A stretch of DNA of 64,000 bases from Streptomyces sp. AA1529 (GCF_000280905.1 NZ_ALAP01000019.1:1-64000); one strand, 5' to 3'. Counted from the stretch's first letter, positions 31,215-42,462 are shown. Notes: generated by a model not told the origin, from the letters alone. A program made the numbers and translations.

Positions 31215-31617
31215 GAGGAGCCGGATATGGGCTGGCTCGTCGTCGGACACTCTACCTCATGGCGGACCCCGGTCGCATACGGCCTGGGTCTTTCTGCTGT
31301 TCCGGGGGGCGCAGGGGCGCAGGGGTGTCGGTGCGGGTGGCGGTGGTGTCGTCCGGTCTTCGTCGGCCCGGTTCGCCGGTGCTGTTCCGTCGTTGTCGTC
31401 GCGGGGTGTCCGCGGCTCTTCGGTGTGCCCGGAATCGTGCCCGGAACCGTGTCCGCAGCTGTGGTCCGGGCGTGTTCCGGGGGGTGATCCGGGCGGCTCG
31501 GCGGGCGAGTTGAGGGGCGTACGGTGGGGGCGGAGTGCCGGGCGTCGGAGCGTCGGACTCATCCCCTAACGTGGCTTTTGTCGTCCACGCATCCATGTGA
31601 CTGGGGAGAGGGAAGCG
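31215..31617. other. Intergenic region, no gene seen
   Basis: About 400 bp of GC-rich sequence with GGTGTCG/CGGTGG-type low complexity. Open frames exist on both strands but none has a credible start or recognisable product. It should hold the promoter of the tRNA (leftward) and of the zinc-ribbon gene (rightward). Confidence 0.4.
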
Positions 31618-31785
31618 ATGGAATCCACTGTCGTCCGGTGTGCCGAGGGGCATGTTTTCAGCACCACGACGTTCCCGATGCAGCAGCTCGGAACCTCCCG
31701 GATCGGCCCTGGGCGGTTGTTGCGCTGTCCCCAGTGCGGGCGGCTGCGGCAGGCGGTGCCCGTGGTGCGGCAGCGGAAGGGATGA
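31618..31785 (+). CDS. Small zinc-ribbon protein (55 aa)
   Basis: MESTVVRCAEGHVFSTTTFP, then LLRCPQCGRLRQAVPV. The CxxGH...CPxC pair suggests a single zinc ribbon. A clear SD (GGGGAGAGGG) precedes the ATG. It is the sort of small conserved Streptomyces protein often left unannotated; function unknown. Confidence 0.65.
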   Translation: MESTVVRCAEGHVFSTTTFPMQQLGTSRIGPGRLLRCPQCGRLRQAVPVVRQRKG

Positions 31786-31826
31786 GGGTGACGGCGTCCT
31801 CCTCCGAGGGGGCGCTCAAGTGCCGC

Positions 31827-31852
31827 GGGGCCGGTCCGATTGGGCCGGCCCC
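31827..31852. terminator. Hairpin between the zinc-ribbon gene and dcd
   Basis: GGGGCCGG - 10 bases - CCGGCCCC, perfect 8-bp arms, followed by GTCTC. It lies 25 bp before the dcd start, so it could also attenuate dcd. Confidence 0.5.
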
Positions 31853-31876
31853 GTCTCGTGCGCGTAGTCTCGGCCC

Positions 31877-32452
31877 GTGCTTCTCTCAGACAAGGACATC
31901 CGGGCCGAGATCGATGCCGGCCGGGTGCGGATCGATCCCTACGATCCGGCCATGGTGCAGCCCTCGAGTGTGGACGTGCGGCTGGACCGCTACTTCCGGG
32001 TGTTCGAGAACCACCGGTATCCGCACATCGACCCCGCCGTCGAGCAGCCCGATCTGACGCGGCTGATCGAGGCCGAGGGTGACGACCCGTTCATCCTGCA
32101 TCCCGGGGAGTTCGTGCTGGCGTCCACCTACGAGGTGATCACGCTGCCGGAGGACGTGGCCTCGCGCCTGGAGGGGAAGAGTTCGCTGGGGCGGCTGGGG
32201 CTGCTGACGCATTCGACGGCGGGCTTCATCGATCCGGGGTTCTCCGGCCATGTGACGCTCGAGCTGTCCAATGTGGCGACGCTGCCCATGAAGCTGTGGC
32301 CCGGTATGAAGATCGGCCAGCTGTGTATGTTCCGGCTGACGACTCCCGCGGAGTTCCCGTACGGCTCGGCGCGCTACGGCTCCCGCTACCAGAATCAGCG
32401 CGGGCCCACGCCCTCCCGCTCGTATCTGAACTTTCACCGGACTCATGTCTGA
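31877..32452 (+). CDS. dcd: dCTP deaminase
   Basis: 191-aa enzyme converting dCTP to dUTP (or to dUMP in bifunctional forms) for thymidylate synthesis. It begins [20 protein letters not shown] and has the family's [28 protein letters not shown] (about 112-131, with the catalytic Glu downstream) and [20 protein letters not shown]. Standard length for the family. GTG start. The next gene is also nucleotide-related (a phosphoribosyltransferase). Confidence 0.96.
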   Translation: MLLSDKDIRAEIDAGRVRIDPYDPAMVQPSSVDVRLDRYFRVFENHRYPHIDPAVEQPDLTRLIEAEGDDPFILHPGEFVLASTYEVITLPEDVASRLEGKSSLGRLGLLTHSTAGFIDPGFSGHVTLELSNVATLPMKLWPGMKIGQLCMFRLTTPAEFPYGSARYGSRYQNQRGPTPSRSYLNFHRTHV

Positions 32453-32538
32453 GGCGGATCCGCGGCCGAGCGGCCTGCCGGGTGCCCGGCCGGGCACCCG
32501 GTCGAGCAACTGAGGGACGAGAGAGCAGAGGGCCACCT

Positions 32539-33048
32539 GTGAGTGACGAGCAGGCGCACGAGCGCGAGAACCTGACCTACAGCCTCTTCGGGCAGGCCAT
32601 CCGGGAGCTGGCGCAGCGGGTGGCCGACGACGGGTACGAGCCGGACATCATCCTCTCCATCGCCCGCGGCGGGCTCTTCGTGGCCGGTGGCCTGGGCTAC
32701 GCGCTCGATGTGAAGAACCTTCATGTGATGAATGTCGAGTTCTATACCGGTGTGGGGGAGACGCTGGCCATGCCGGTGATGCTGCCTCCGGTCCCCAACG
32801 TCGTCGACCTCAGCCGGAAGAAGGTGCTCATCGCCGACGACGTCGCCGACACCGGCAAGACGCTGAAGCTGGTGCAGGACTTCTGTGCCGAGCACGTGGC
32901 CGAGGCGCGCAGCGCGGTCGTCTACGAGAAGTCCCATTCCCTGGTGAAGTGCGACTACGTCTGGAAGCGGACGGACCAGTGGATCAATTTCCCTTGGAGT
33001 GTTGAGCCTCCCGTGATCCGCCGGGAGGGTCAGGTTCTCGACGCCTGA
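32539..33048 (+). CDS. Phosphoribosyltransferase (hypoxanthine/xanthine PRTase-like)
   Basis: 169-aa type I PRTase. The PRPP-binding loop is VLIADDVADTGKTL (about residues 96-109), with a second motif IILSIARGGLFVAGGLGYAL (about 37-56) and aromatic residues DYVWKRTDQWINFPW near the C-terminus that would stack on the purine. GTG 32539 gives a compact family-like start. The base used is probably xanthine, guanine or hypoxanthine but is not certain. 86 bp downstream of dcd. Confidence 0.85.
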   Translation: MSDEQAHERENLTYSLFGQAIRELAQRVADDGYEPDIILSIARGGLFVAGGLGYALDVKNLHVMNVEFYTGVGETLAMPVMLPPVPNVVDLSRKKVLIADDVADTGKTLKLVQDFCAEHVAEARSAVVYEKSHSLVKCDYVWKRTDQWINFPWSVEPPVIRREGQVLDA

Positions 33049-33209
33049 GGGCGGGTCGGGAGGCCGGCGGGGCCGGTCAACTCCGCCGCGATGGCGGCGT
33101 GTCGAGGGTGAGCGCCGTGCGGTGGGGCCCGCACGGGTGGTTCCCTTCTCCGGTACTTGCGGGTAGGTACCGCTGGTAACAATGTTGCCGGCCGTAGGGA
33201 GACCACCTG

Positions 33210-34760
33210 ATGGCGCGTAGGAGATCCGCGACCGCGCTCGCGGCGGCTCTGCTCATGGTGTGCGGAGGTGCGGGCGCGGCGGCTGCCGCGCCCACGAGCG
33301 GGGCGGTCGCGAGCGGGGCCGCCGCGAAGGCGGACGCCCGTGTGAGTACGCCGCTGCCGCCCGAGTTGGAGAAGATCCGGGCGGCGGAGGCCCGGGAGCT
33401 CTACGGCAGCCCGGAGGAGCGGCCGCCGGACGAGCGCAGCACGAGCCTCATCTCGCTGGGGGACAGCGAGATCTCCGGGGAGGGTGTCGGCACCTACGAG
33501 CCGGGCACCAACGGCCCGGACAACTGGTGCCACCGGTCGCCCGACGCGGCCGTACACCGTACGGGCATCGACGCGGACGTGACGTACAACGTGGCCTGCT
33601 CCGGTGCGAGCACCCGGAACATCCGGATCGGCGGCACCAAGCAGTACGCCGACGAACTGGTGCAGAGCGACAGCCTGGCCATCAAGGCACGCAACACGCG
33701 GCTCAAGCAGATCATGCTCGTCGTCGGGGCCAACGACGACCTGCAGTTCGGGCCGGTGATGACCGACTGCGTCACCCGCTATCTGACCTTCCAGGGGCGG
33801 TGCGAGCCCAAGTACGACCCCGGCTGGCAGGACCGGGTCGACGGTCTGGTGCCCAAGGTCGAGCAGACCGTGGGCGACCTGCGGACGGTGATGCGCGACG
33901 CGGGCTACGCGGACGACGACTACCAGCTCGTCCTGATGGCCTACCCCAGTCCCATCGGTCCGGACATCAAGGACAACCCCAAGTTCCCCGGCAAGCTGGT
34001 CGGCGGCTGCGTCGGCTACACCAGCGACGCCGCCTGGGGCCGCAACACGGCGGTGCCGAAGTTCGAGAAGGGCATCAGGGCGGCCGCCGCGCACACCGGG
34101 GCCGACTTCCTGGACGCCTCCCGGCTCTTCCACGGCCATGAGGTGTGCATGGAGAACACCTGGGCCCGCGGGCTGTACGTGGACCTCACCAACCCGTTCC
34201 CGCCGGACTCCAACTCGGTCCGCCAGTCCTTCCACCCGAACGTACGCGGGCACGGCGCGTTCGCCGCGTGCTTCACGGAGATGTACCGGGCCGGGCAGCA
34301 GGGTGTGCGGGAAGCCTCCTGCGCGGATCCCGCCGGCCGCGGCGAGCCGAAGCTCTACCGGCTCGCCTGGGACGACGCCTTCGGGCCGCTGCGGAACGAG
34401 GGCACCGGGAGCTGCCTGGACGCCGACGGGGCCGCGAGCGCGGTCGGCACGGATGTGCGCGGCTGGGCCTGTGGTGCGGCGGACAAGCGCAACCAGCAGT
34501 GGTGGTACGACGCGCAGGGCAAGGCGCTCTACGCGGGCCAGACCCATGACCGGTGCGTGCAGAGCGACGGCGCGGTCCGGGACGGGGCGGGGCTGGAGCT
34601 CGGCAACTGCTCCGGGGCCGGCGCACAGCAGTTCGTGCGGAACGGTTCCACGTTCCGGCCCGCCGGGGACACCGGGTTGTGTATGACGCTGCCGGGTGCC
34701 GAGGAACGGGCGCGGCTCGCCGCGTGCGACGGGTCGGCGGCGCAGCGGTTCGCCGGTTGA
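33210..34760 (+). CDS. Secreted SGNH/GDSL hydrolase with ricin-type lectin domain
   Basis: 516 aa with a Sec signal peptide (MARRRSATALAAALLMVCGG ... AAAAAPTSG). SGNH blocks: SLISLGDSEISGEG (nucleophile Ser about 85), VACSGASTRNI, MLVVGANDDLQF and SFHPNVRGHGAF (Asp/His block reduced to HPN, catalytic His). From about residue 390 a ricin B-type beta-trefoil follows, with QxW-like repeats (ACGAADKRNQQWWYD, NCSGAGAQQFV, CDGSAAQRFAG). Probably an extracellular lipase/esterase tethered to glycans. RBS GGGAGACC upstream. Confidence 0.87.
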   Translation: MARRRSATALAAALLMVCGGAGAAAAAPTSGAVASGAAAKADARVSTPLPPELEKIRAAEARELYGSPEERPPDERSTSLISLGDSEISGEGVGTYEPGTNGPDNWCHRSPDAAVHRTGIDADVTYNVACSGASTRNIRIGGTKQYADELVQSDSLAIKARNTRLKQIMLVVGANDDLQFGPVMTDCVTRYLTFQGRCEPKYDPGWQDRVDGLVPKVEQTVGDLRTVMRDAGYADDDYQLVLMAYPSPIGPDIKDNPKFPGKLVGGCVGYTSDAAWGRNTAVPKFEKGIRAAAAHTGADFLDASRLFHGHEVCMENTWARGLYVDLTNPFPPDSNSVRQSFHPNVRGHGAFAACFTEMYRAGQQGVREASCADPAGRGEPKLYRLAWDDAFGPLRNEGTGSCLDADGAASAVGTDVRGWACGAADKRNQQWWYDAQGKALYAGQTHDRCVQSDGAVRDGAGLELGNCSGAGAQQFVRNGSTFRPAGDTGLCMTLPGAEERARLAACDGSAAQRFAG

Positions 34761-34860
34761 GCCGGTTGAGCCGGTCGGGCTGGTGAGCCGCGGCGGTGCG
34801 CCGGGCGAGCCGGCGCGCTGATCAGCCGCTGAGCCGCTGAGCCGGTGAGCCGTCGCCTCG
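34751..34860 (+). repeat. Degenerate GAGCCGGT repeats after the SGNH gene
   Basis: About ten imperfect copies of TGAGCCGGT/TGAGCCGCT spanning the end of the gene and 100 bp beyond. Several copies contain TGA in different frames. No gene is present here. Confidence 0.55.
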
Positions 34861-34899
34861 TGCGGCGGGGTGGCTCCGCGGTGCCGGGGCATCATGTGC

Positions 34900-34930
34900 G
34901 GAGGGGCGTCCCGGGTCGGGGCGCCCCTCC
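34900..34930. terminator. Bidirectional terminator hairpin
   Basis: GGAGGGGCG - 13 bases - CGCCCCTCC, perfect 9-bp arms, between the convergent SGNH hydrolase and Yip1 genes. Confidence 0.6.
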
Positions 34931-35010
34931 CTGTGTGCGCCATGCGGCATGTGCGCGATCCCCTGTGCGCGCGCTGCGACCGGCGGCCGGGATTCGCGGG
35001 TCCGGGCCGT

Positions 35011-36021
35011 CTACAGCGTGCCCAGCTTGATCAGGAACAGCAGGGCCAGCAGCTGGATGGCGGAGGCGCCGAGGGCCTTGGGCCAGGGCAGGTCGTGGGA
35101 GCGGCTGACCATCGAGGTGAAGAGGAAGCCGGCCGCCACCCAGGTGACCCAGCCGACGGCCTGGACGACGGTGGCCGTACCGCCCAGGAACAGGGCGAAC
35201 AGCAGTCGCGGTGCATCCGTCAGGGACATGATCAGCATGGCGAGCCCCACGGTGGGCTGCCACGAGCCGTCGCCGCCGAACTGCCGGGCGAGCGTGTGGG
35301 TGACGGCGCCCAGGATCAGCCCCGCGAACACCACGGCCACACCGGTGATCAGCACATAGGGGACGGCCTGCGAGAGCGTGGTGTGGAGGACGTCCTCGCG
35401 GGCCTGGTCGAGGCCGAAGACCGCGAGCAGCCCGTAGACGAACGTGACGATCAGCGCGGGGGCCCACACCGCGTAGTCGCGCATCTGCCAGAACGTCGGG
35501 TTCGGGCGCAGCACGATCCCGGTCAGCAGGTCCTTCCAGTGCAGCCGGGGTCCGGCCGGCGGGGCGGGGGCGTTGCCCGCGCGGTACGTCGCGCCGTCGG
35601 GGTATCCGTAGCCGTCCGGACCTGGGCCGCCGCCGGGACCGTAGGAATCGGGGCCGGGGCCGCCGTACGGGTCGTGGATGCTGAACGCCTGGGTGTTGCC
35701 GGGGTTGTTGGCGTGCGGGTCCTGCCCGTGCCAGCCCTGCGGGGCACCGGGCTGTCCGCCGTGCGCACCGGGACCGGGACCCGGACCGGGCCCCGGACCG
35801 GGGCCGTAGTTCTGCGGCGCGCCGTAGCGCGGCTGCGGGTCACCGAAGTACTCCGGCTCGCCGTGCTGCCCGCCGCCTTGCCAGGGGCCGGGTGCGGGCC
35901 CCGGCCCGGGGCCTGCACCCGGCCCCTGCGGGTACGGCGAACCCGGGGGGTGCTGCGGGTACTGCCCATGCTGCTGCGCGCCCCGGGAGTCCCGGCCGCG
36001 TCCGCTCCTGAAACCAGCCAC
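35011..36021 (-). CDS. Yip1-domain membrane protein with Gly/Pro-rich N-tail
   Basis: 336 aa. The first ~150 residues are Gly/Pro/Tyr/Gln-rich and disordered (PGPGPGPGPG-like runs), probably cytoplasmic. From about residue 160 a Yip1-type integral membrane domain begins WKDLLTGIVLRPNPTFWQMR, with five hydrophobic helices (WAPALIVTFVYGLLAVFG; VLITGVAVVFAGLILGAV; VGLAMLIMSLTDAPRLLFAL and two more). Bacterial Yip1 proteins have no settled function. The upstream region holds a 16-bp tandem array. Confidence 0.82.
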   Translation of the reverse strand: MAGFRSGRGRDSRGAQQHGQYPQHPPGSPYPQGPGAGPGPGPAPGPWQGGGQHGEPEYFGDPQPRYGAPQNYGPGPGPGPGPGPGAHGGQPGAPQGWHGQDPHANNPGNTQAFSIHDPYGGPGPDSYGPGGGPGPDGYGYPDGATYRAGNAPAPPAGPRLHWKDLLTGIVLRPNPTFWQMRDYAVWAPALIVTFVYGLLAVFGLDQAREDVLHTTLSQAVPYVLITGVAVVFAGLILGAVTHTLARQFGGDGSWQPTVGLAMLIMSLTDAPRLLFALFLGGTATVVQAVGWVTWVAAGFLFTSMVSRSHDLPWPKALGASAIQLLALLFLIKLGTL

Positions 36022-36192
36022 GCGATCGAACGTACCGTGTTCCGCGGGTCACGTGTGCCACGGCCGGGCGAGATGGCCGGACATCGCTGCTGACCTGTGA
36101 CATCCCCTAGGGGAACCGGCTGGCGTGCCCCCTTCCGAGGGGGGAGGCGGCCCGGCCGGGAGGGATCCGGGGAGGAGGGCGCGCTCCTCCGC

Positions 36193-36305
36193 AAGGAGGT
36201 CGGCCCGGAAGGAGGTCGGCCCGGAGGGAGGTCGGCCGGGAAGAACGTCGGCCCGCAAGGAGGTCGGTCCGGAGGGAGGTCGGTCCGGAAGGAGGCCACC
36301 GCCGG
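36193..36305. repeat. 16-bp tandem repeat array (six units plus one degenerate)
   Basis: Units start at 36193, 36209, 36225, 36241, 36257 and 36273, consensus AAGGAGGTCGGCCCGG, with a degraded seventh at 36289. The unit length is not a multiple of three, so it is non-coding. The array fills the gap of about 340 bp (36022-36365) between the HATPase gene end and the Yip1 gene start. Confidence 0.88.
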
Positions 36306-36365
36306 AGGGCGGTGACTTCTCCGGGAGGCGGTCCCTCCCGGGAGGGGATCAGCCGGGGAGCGGGG

Positions 36366-36770
36366 TCACTCTCCCGGGAGGCGGACGGCGAAGGTGACGA
36401 CGGCGCCCTGACCGGTTCCGCCGGCCACGGTCAGCCGGTCGGTCACCAGCCGGGCCAGCCACAGGCCGCGTCCGCTGGTGGCGCCGTCCAGGCCCGGCAG
36501 CAGTTCGGGGATGACGTCCTCCGTGAAGCCGGGGCCGGAGTCGGCGACCTGGCATTCGAGTTCCCCGGCCAGGTGGCGCAGGACGAGTTGTCCGCCGCCG
36601 CCCGCGTGCTCGACGGCGTTGGTGGCCACGGCGTCGACCGCGACGACGAATTCGCCCCTGCGGGGTTCGCCGAGCCCCGCCGACGCGGCCCGGGCCTCGA
36701 CCTCGGCACGCAGTCTGGGCAGGTCGCGGAGGGTGAAGTGCAGTCGGCACAGCAGCTCGGGCGTCAGCAT
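36366..36770 (-). CDS. HATPase (RsbW-like) regulatory protein
   Basis: 134-aa GHKL ATP-binding protein of the anti-sigma-factor/serine kinase type. The N-box is VVAVDAVATNAVEHAGGGGQ (about residues 43-62), the G1 box CQVADSGPGF (about 74-83) and the G2 box SGRGLWLARLVTD (about 98-110). Streptomyces have many such proteins, partnered with anti-anti-sigma factors or phosphatases; none is adjacent here. SD GGGAGGGTG before the ATG. Confidence 0.88.
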   Translation of the reverse strand: MLTPELLCRLHFTLRDLPRLRAEVEARAASAGLGEPRRGEFVVAVDAVATNAVEHAGGGGQLVLRHLAGELECQVADSGPGFTEDVIPELLPGLDGATSGRGLWLARLVTDRLTVAGGTGQGAVVTFAVRLPGE

Positions 36771-36997
36771 GGGGCACCCTCCCGCGCCGTCTGCCGGGGG
36801 ACGGGCCCGGTGGTGAAACGGGCGCCCGGGCGGCTCGGGGTGACCGTGCGCGGGCCGGGGTCCGGCGGCCGGCCGTTTTCGGCCGGTCCGTCCTGGGCCG
36901 TACGGCCCGGGGCCTCGCGGTCCGCCACCTGCTGCTCCTCCTCGCCTGTCCTGCCGCTCCGCTCCGCGTGCGTGCGGTTAGGAGGCTAGGCCCGGTA

Positions 36998-37018
36998 CGC
37001 GGTGATGGGTATACCGCG
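36998..37018. promoter_or_regulatory. Inverted repeat upstream of the HATPase gene
   Basis: CGCGGT - 9 bp - ACCGCG containing the smaller palindrome GGTATACC (37008-37015). It lies about 230 bp before the HATPase start in the gene-free stretch 36771-37154. Possible operator; partner unknown. Confidence 0.35.
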
Positions 37019-37086
37019 ACCGCGGTTTGGCTCGTGTGGTGCGTTAACTGATCGCATTTGACCACGACTTGCCGGAAAACGCGCAA

Positions 37087-37116
37087 CGGCCGGCCCCGTG
37101 GATACGGGACCGGCCA
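37087..37116 (-). terminator. Terminator hairpin of the Fe-S oxidoreductase gene
   Basis: GGCCGGCCCCGT - 4 bases - ACGGGACCGGCC, 12-bp arms with one mismatch, about 40 bp past the stop codon on the minus strand. Confidence 0.55.
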
Positions 37117-37154
37117 TTGCGAGGGTGCGAAGCGCCCGGTTCAGGCCATCCGGG

Positions 37155-39479
37155 CTACGAGGCGGGCTCCGGCTCGGGCTCCGGGTCCTTCTCCGTCTCG
37201 CCGTCGGCCGCCGGCGGCTCGCCGGGTGTCCTGACCGAGTCCAGCAGGAGCTGGGCCACGTCCACGACCTGCAACGCTTCCTTGGCCTTGCCGTCGTTCT
37301 TCTTGCCGTTGACCGAGTCGGTCAGCATGACGAGGCAGAACGGGCAGGCCGTGGAGACGATGTCCGGGTCGAGGGAGAGCGCCTCGTCCACGCGCTCGTT
37401 GTTGACCCGCTTGCCGATGCGCTCCTCCATCCACATCCGGGCGCCGCCGGCGCCGCAGCAGAAGCCGCGCTCCTTGTGCCGGTGCATCTCCTCGTTGCGC
37501 AGGCCGGGCACCCGGCCGATGATCTCCCGGGGCGGGGTGTAGACCTTGTTGTGGCGGCCGAGGTAGCAGGGGTCGTGGTAGGTGATCAGCCCCTCGACCG
37601 GGGTGACCGGCACCAGCCTGCCCTCGTCGATGAGGTGCTGGAGCAGCTGGGTGTGGTGGATGACCTCGTAGTGCCCGCCGAGCTGCGGGTACTCGTTGGC
37701 CAGCGTGTTGAAGCAGTGCGGGCAGGTGGCGACGATCTTCTTCGCGGACTTCGGCTTCCGCGTCGCCGGGTCCACCTCGCCGTCCTCGCCGAGGGACTCG
37801 CCGAAGGCCGCGTTCAGCGTCCCGACGTTCTCCTCGCCGAGCTGCTGGAAGAGGAACTCGTTGCCCAGCCGGCGGGCCGAGTCACCGGTGCACTTCTCGT
37901 CGCCGCCCATGATGGCGAAGTTGACGCCCGCGATGTGCAGCAGCTCGGCGAACGCCTTGGTGGTCTTCTTCGCGCGGTCCTCCAGGGCGCCGGCGCAGCC
38001 GACCCAGTACAGGTACTCGACCTCGGTCAGGTCCTCGATCGTCTTGCCGACGATCGGCACCTCGAAGCCCGCGTCCTGCTGGATCTCCTTGGTCCACTCC
38101 AGCCGCTGCTTCTTGGCCAGGCCCCAGGGGTTGCCCTTCTTCTCCAGGTTCTTGAGCATCGTCCCCGCCTCGGAGGGGAACGCGCTCTCGATCATCACCT
38201 GGTAGCGGCGCATGTCGACGATGTGGTCGATGTGCTCGATGTCGACGGGGCACTGCTCGACGCAGGCGCCGCAGGTGGTGCAGGACCACAGCACGTCCGG
38301 GTCGATGACGCCGTTCTCCTCGGCGGTGCCCACCAGCGGGCGCTCGGCCTCCGCCAGCGCGGCCGCCGGGACGTCCTTGAGCTGCTCCTCGGTCGCCTTC
38401 TCCGCGCCCTCCATCGTCTTGCCGCCGCCCGCCAGCAGATAGGGGGCCTTGGCGTACGCGTGGTCGCGCAGCGACATGATCAGCAGCTTCGGCGAGAGGG
38501 GCTTGCCGGTGTTCCAGGCGGGGCACTGCGACTGGCAGCGGCCGCACTCGGTGCAGGTGGAGAAGTCGAGGATGCCCTTCCAGGAGAAGTCCTCGACCTG
38601 GGAGGCGCCGAAGCGGACCTCCTCGGCGTCCTCGTCGCTGTCGTCCAGGGCCGTCTCGAAGTCGATGACCTTGCCGCCGGACATCATCGGCTGGAGCTCG
38701 CCGAGCGACGTGCCGCCGGTGGCCTCCCGCTTGAACCAGATGTTGAAGAACGCCAGGAACCGGTGCCAGGCCACACCCATGTTGGTGTTCAGACCGACCG
38801 TGATCATCCAGATCATGGTCGTGCCCAGCTTGATCAGCGCCCAGAGGTAGACGAGGTTCTGCAGCGTGCCGGTGTCGAGTCCGTCGTAGGCCGCGACCAG
38901 CGGGTAGGAGAGGAAGTAGGCCGGCTCGTAGCCGTCCACGTGGTGCAGGGCGCCTTCGAGGCCGCGCAGCATCATGATGGCCAGGCCGATGACGAAGATG
39001 ACGTACTCGACGAAGTAGGCCTGGCCCATCTTCGAGCCCGCGAAGCGCGACTTGCGGCCCGCGCGGGAGGGCAGGCTCAGCAGCCGGATCACCATCAGGA
39101 CGGCGATCCCGACGGTGGTCGCGAAGCCGATGAACTCGATGTACATCTCGTACGGCAGCCAGCCGCCGATGACCGGCAGCGTCCAGTCGGCCCGGAAGAG
39201 CTGGCCGTAGGCGTTGACGATGGTCGGCGGCAGGGTGAGGAAGCCGATCGCCACGAACCAGTGGGCGACGCCCACCACGCCCCACCTGTTCATCCTCGTG
39301 TGTCCGAGGAACTCCCGGACCAGCGTGGCCGTTCGCTGCTTGGGGCTGTCCTTGCGGGTACCCGCGGGCAGGGGCTGGCCGAGCTTGACGAAGCGGTAGA
39401 TCTGCGCAATGGCGCGGGCGAACAGCGCAACGCCGACCGCGGTGAGCAGCAGCGTGACGACGATCGCGGCGAGTTGCAT
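37155..39479 (-). CDS. Membrane-bound (Fe-S) oxidoreductase, heterodisulfide-reductase-like
   Basis: 774 aa. The N-terminal ~250 residues contain five to six hydrophobic helices (AAIVVTLLLTAVGVALFA; FVAIGFLTLPPTIVNAYG; FIGFATTVGIAVLMVIRLL and others). Two [4Fe-4S] motifs follow: CTECGRCQSQCPAW (about 303) and CTTCGACVEQCPVD (about 396). Two CCG domains (YHDPCYLGRHN and FCCGAGGARMWMEE) bind a further cluster. A likely quinone-linked electron carrier; its partner is unknown. ATG 39479 is supported by GAGGAG. Acidic Pro/Glu tail. Divergent from dnaK, as in other Streptomyces. Confidence 0.88.
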   Translation of the reverse strand: MQLAAIVVTLLLTAVGVALFARAIAQIYRFVKLGQPLPAGTRKDSPKQRTATLVREFLGHTRMNRWGVVGVAHWFVAIGFLTLPPTIVNAYGQLFRADWTLPVIGGWLPYEMYIEFIGFATTVGIAVLMVIRLLSLPSRAGRKSRFAGSKMGQAYFVEYVIFVIGLAIMMLRGLEGALHHVDGYEPAYFLSYPLVAAYDGLDTGTLQNLVYLWALIKLGTTMIWMITVGLNTNMGVAWHRFLAFFNIWFKREATGGTSLGELQPMMSGGKVIDFETALDDSDEDAEEVRFGASQVEDFSWKGILDFSTCTECGRCQSQCPAWNTGKPLSPKLLIMSLRDHAYAKAPYLLAGGGKTMEGAEKATEEQLKDVPAAALAEAERPLVGTAEENGVIDPDVLWSCTTCGACVEQCPVDIEHIDHIVDMRRYQVMIESAFPSEAGTMLKNLEKKGNPWGLAKKQRLEWTKEIQQDAGFEVPIVGKTIEDLTEVEYLYWVGCAGALEDRAKKTTKAFAELLHIAGVNFAIMGGDEKCTGDSARRLGNEFLFQQLGEENVGTLNAAFGESLGEDGEVDPATRKPKSAKKIVATCPHCFNTLANEYPQLGGHYEVIHHTQLLQHLIDEGRLVPVTPVEGLITYHDPCYLGRHNKVYTPPREIIGRVPGLRNEEMHRHKERGFCCGAGGARMWMEERIGKRVNNERVDEALSLDPDIVSTACPFCLVMLTDSVNGKKNDGKAKEALQVVDVAQLLLDSVRTPGEPPAADGETEKDPEPEPEPAS

Positions 39480-39768
39480 AGCGGCTCCTCGGAGCACGGA
39501 GGCGGCGTTTACTAAGCAGTAACTTATCCAGTCCGTACGAGACTACCCACTTGTCGCCGCTCCCTGCACCGCGCACCCCGGTGATTTGCGTCGCCCCGCA
39601 CGGGCGGGCCCGCTCCCGGGAGGATCTCCCGGCCCGCGGCGGGGGCGTCCGGGAGCCGGAGGGCCGGGGAGCCGTCCGCCCCGGGGTCGCGCGCCGCTCC
39701 GGTGCCCCTCCTGGGCGGGGGCTCGGGGCCTCCTCGGAAGCAGGCATGCGCGCACCGTAGTCATGGAG

Positions 39769-39789
39769 GTTGAGTCCGCTCGGCTCAAG
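39769..39789. promoter_or_regulatory. HAIR-like operator (HspR), dnaK distal
   Basis: GTTGAGT-N7-GCTCAAG, one mismatch per arm to the HAIR consensus CTTGAGT-N7-ACTCAAG. It lies just before a TTGACG -35 box (39794-39799). Confidence 0.75.
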
Positions 39790-39820
39790 CTTCTTGACGC
39801 ATTCTCCCCGGTCGTGCACT

Positions 39821-39841
39821 CTTGAGTCAGCTTCACTCAAG
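39821..39841. promoter_or_regulatory. HAIR operator (HspR), dnaK proximal
   Basis: Perfect CTTGAGT-N7-ACTCAAG, 21 bp before the dnaK ATG and overlapping the expected start region, so HspR binding would block the dnaK operon. Confidence 0.93.
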
Positions 39842-39862
39842 ACCAAGCTGGAGGAACCCGAA

Positions 39863-41724
<1,862 letters not shown>

Positions 41725-41728
<4 letters not shown>

Positions 41729-42462
41729 CGGAGGAGACCGCGGGCTTCGGCAAGGAGTCCGACGTCCCCGCCGACGCCGGTGAGCCGAGTGACGCGGACC
41801 GGGCAGCCGCCTCCGACCAGGAGGCGGCGCCCGGGGCGCCGTCGGCCGGGGACGCCCAGCAGAGTGAGGGCGATGTGAGCGCACAGGACGTCTGGGAAGC
41901 GGAGGGCGGCGACCAGGAGCGGGCCGAGTCCGCCGAGGGCGCCCCGGCCTCCGAGCTGGAGGCCGCCCGGAAGGCCCTCCACGAGCGCACCCAGGACCTT
42001 CAGCGGTTGCAGGCGGAGTTCCAGAACTACCGCCGCAGGGTCGACCGGGACCGGGAGGCGGTCAAGGAGATCGCCGTCGCGAACCTGCTGACCGAGCTGC
42101 TGCCGGTGCTGGACGACATCGGCCGGGCGCGGGACCACGGCGAGCTGGTGGGCGGCTTCAAGTCGGTCGCCGAGTCGCTGGAGACGGTCGCCGCCAAGCT
42201 GGGGCTGATGCAGTTCGGCAAGGAGGGCGAGCCCTTCGACCCGACGGTGCACGAGGCCCTGATGCACTCCTACTCTCCGGACGTCACGGAGACGACGTGC
42301 GTGCAGATCCTGCAACCCGGGTACCGAATCGGCGAGCGGACCATCCGTCCCGCGCGGGTCGGCGTGGCCGAGCCGCAGCCCGGCGCCGCGGGCGGCAAGG
42401 GCGAGGCCGGTGCCGAGGCGCCGGCGGCTGAAGAGGAGAACGGTGGCCCGGACGAGGGCTGA
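41725..42462 (+). CDS. grpE: Nucleotide exchange factor GrpE
   Basis: 245 aa. The disordered acidic N-terminus (about 75 residues) precedes the coiled coil ([20 protein letters not shown] ... [20 protein letters not shown]). The beta-domain ends with the GrpE signature region [20 protein letters not shown] ... [19 protein letters not shown]. It releases ADP from DnaK. GTG start overlaps the dnaK stop by four bases (GTGA), giving tight coupling. Confidence 0.97.

Noticed and set aside
31252..31653. Arg/Pro-rich leftward frame upstream of the zinc-ribbon gene
   Set aside because: Composition typical of GC shadow translation; no start signal or domain.
36193..36305. 16-bp repeats as a CRISPR array
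   Set aside because: Units are directly adjacent with no spacers and there are no cas genes.
37098..39515. 805-codon rightward frame opposite the Fe-S oxidoreductase gene
   Set aside because: It is antisense to a gene with two ferredoxin motifs and CCG domains; its own residues are low-complexity Ala/Arg/Val.
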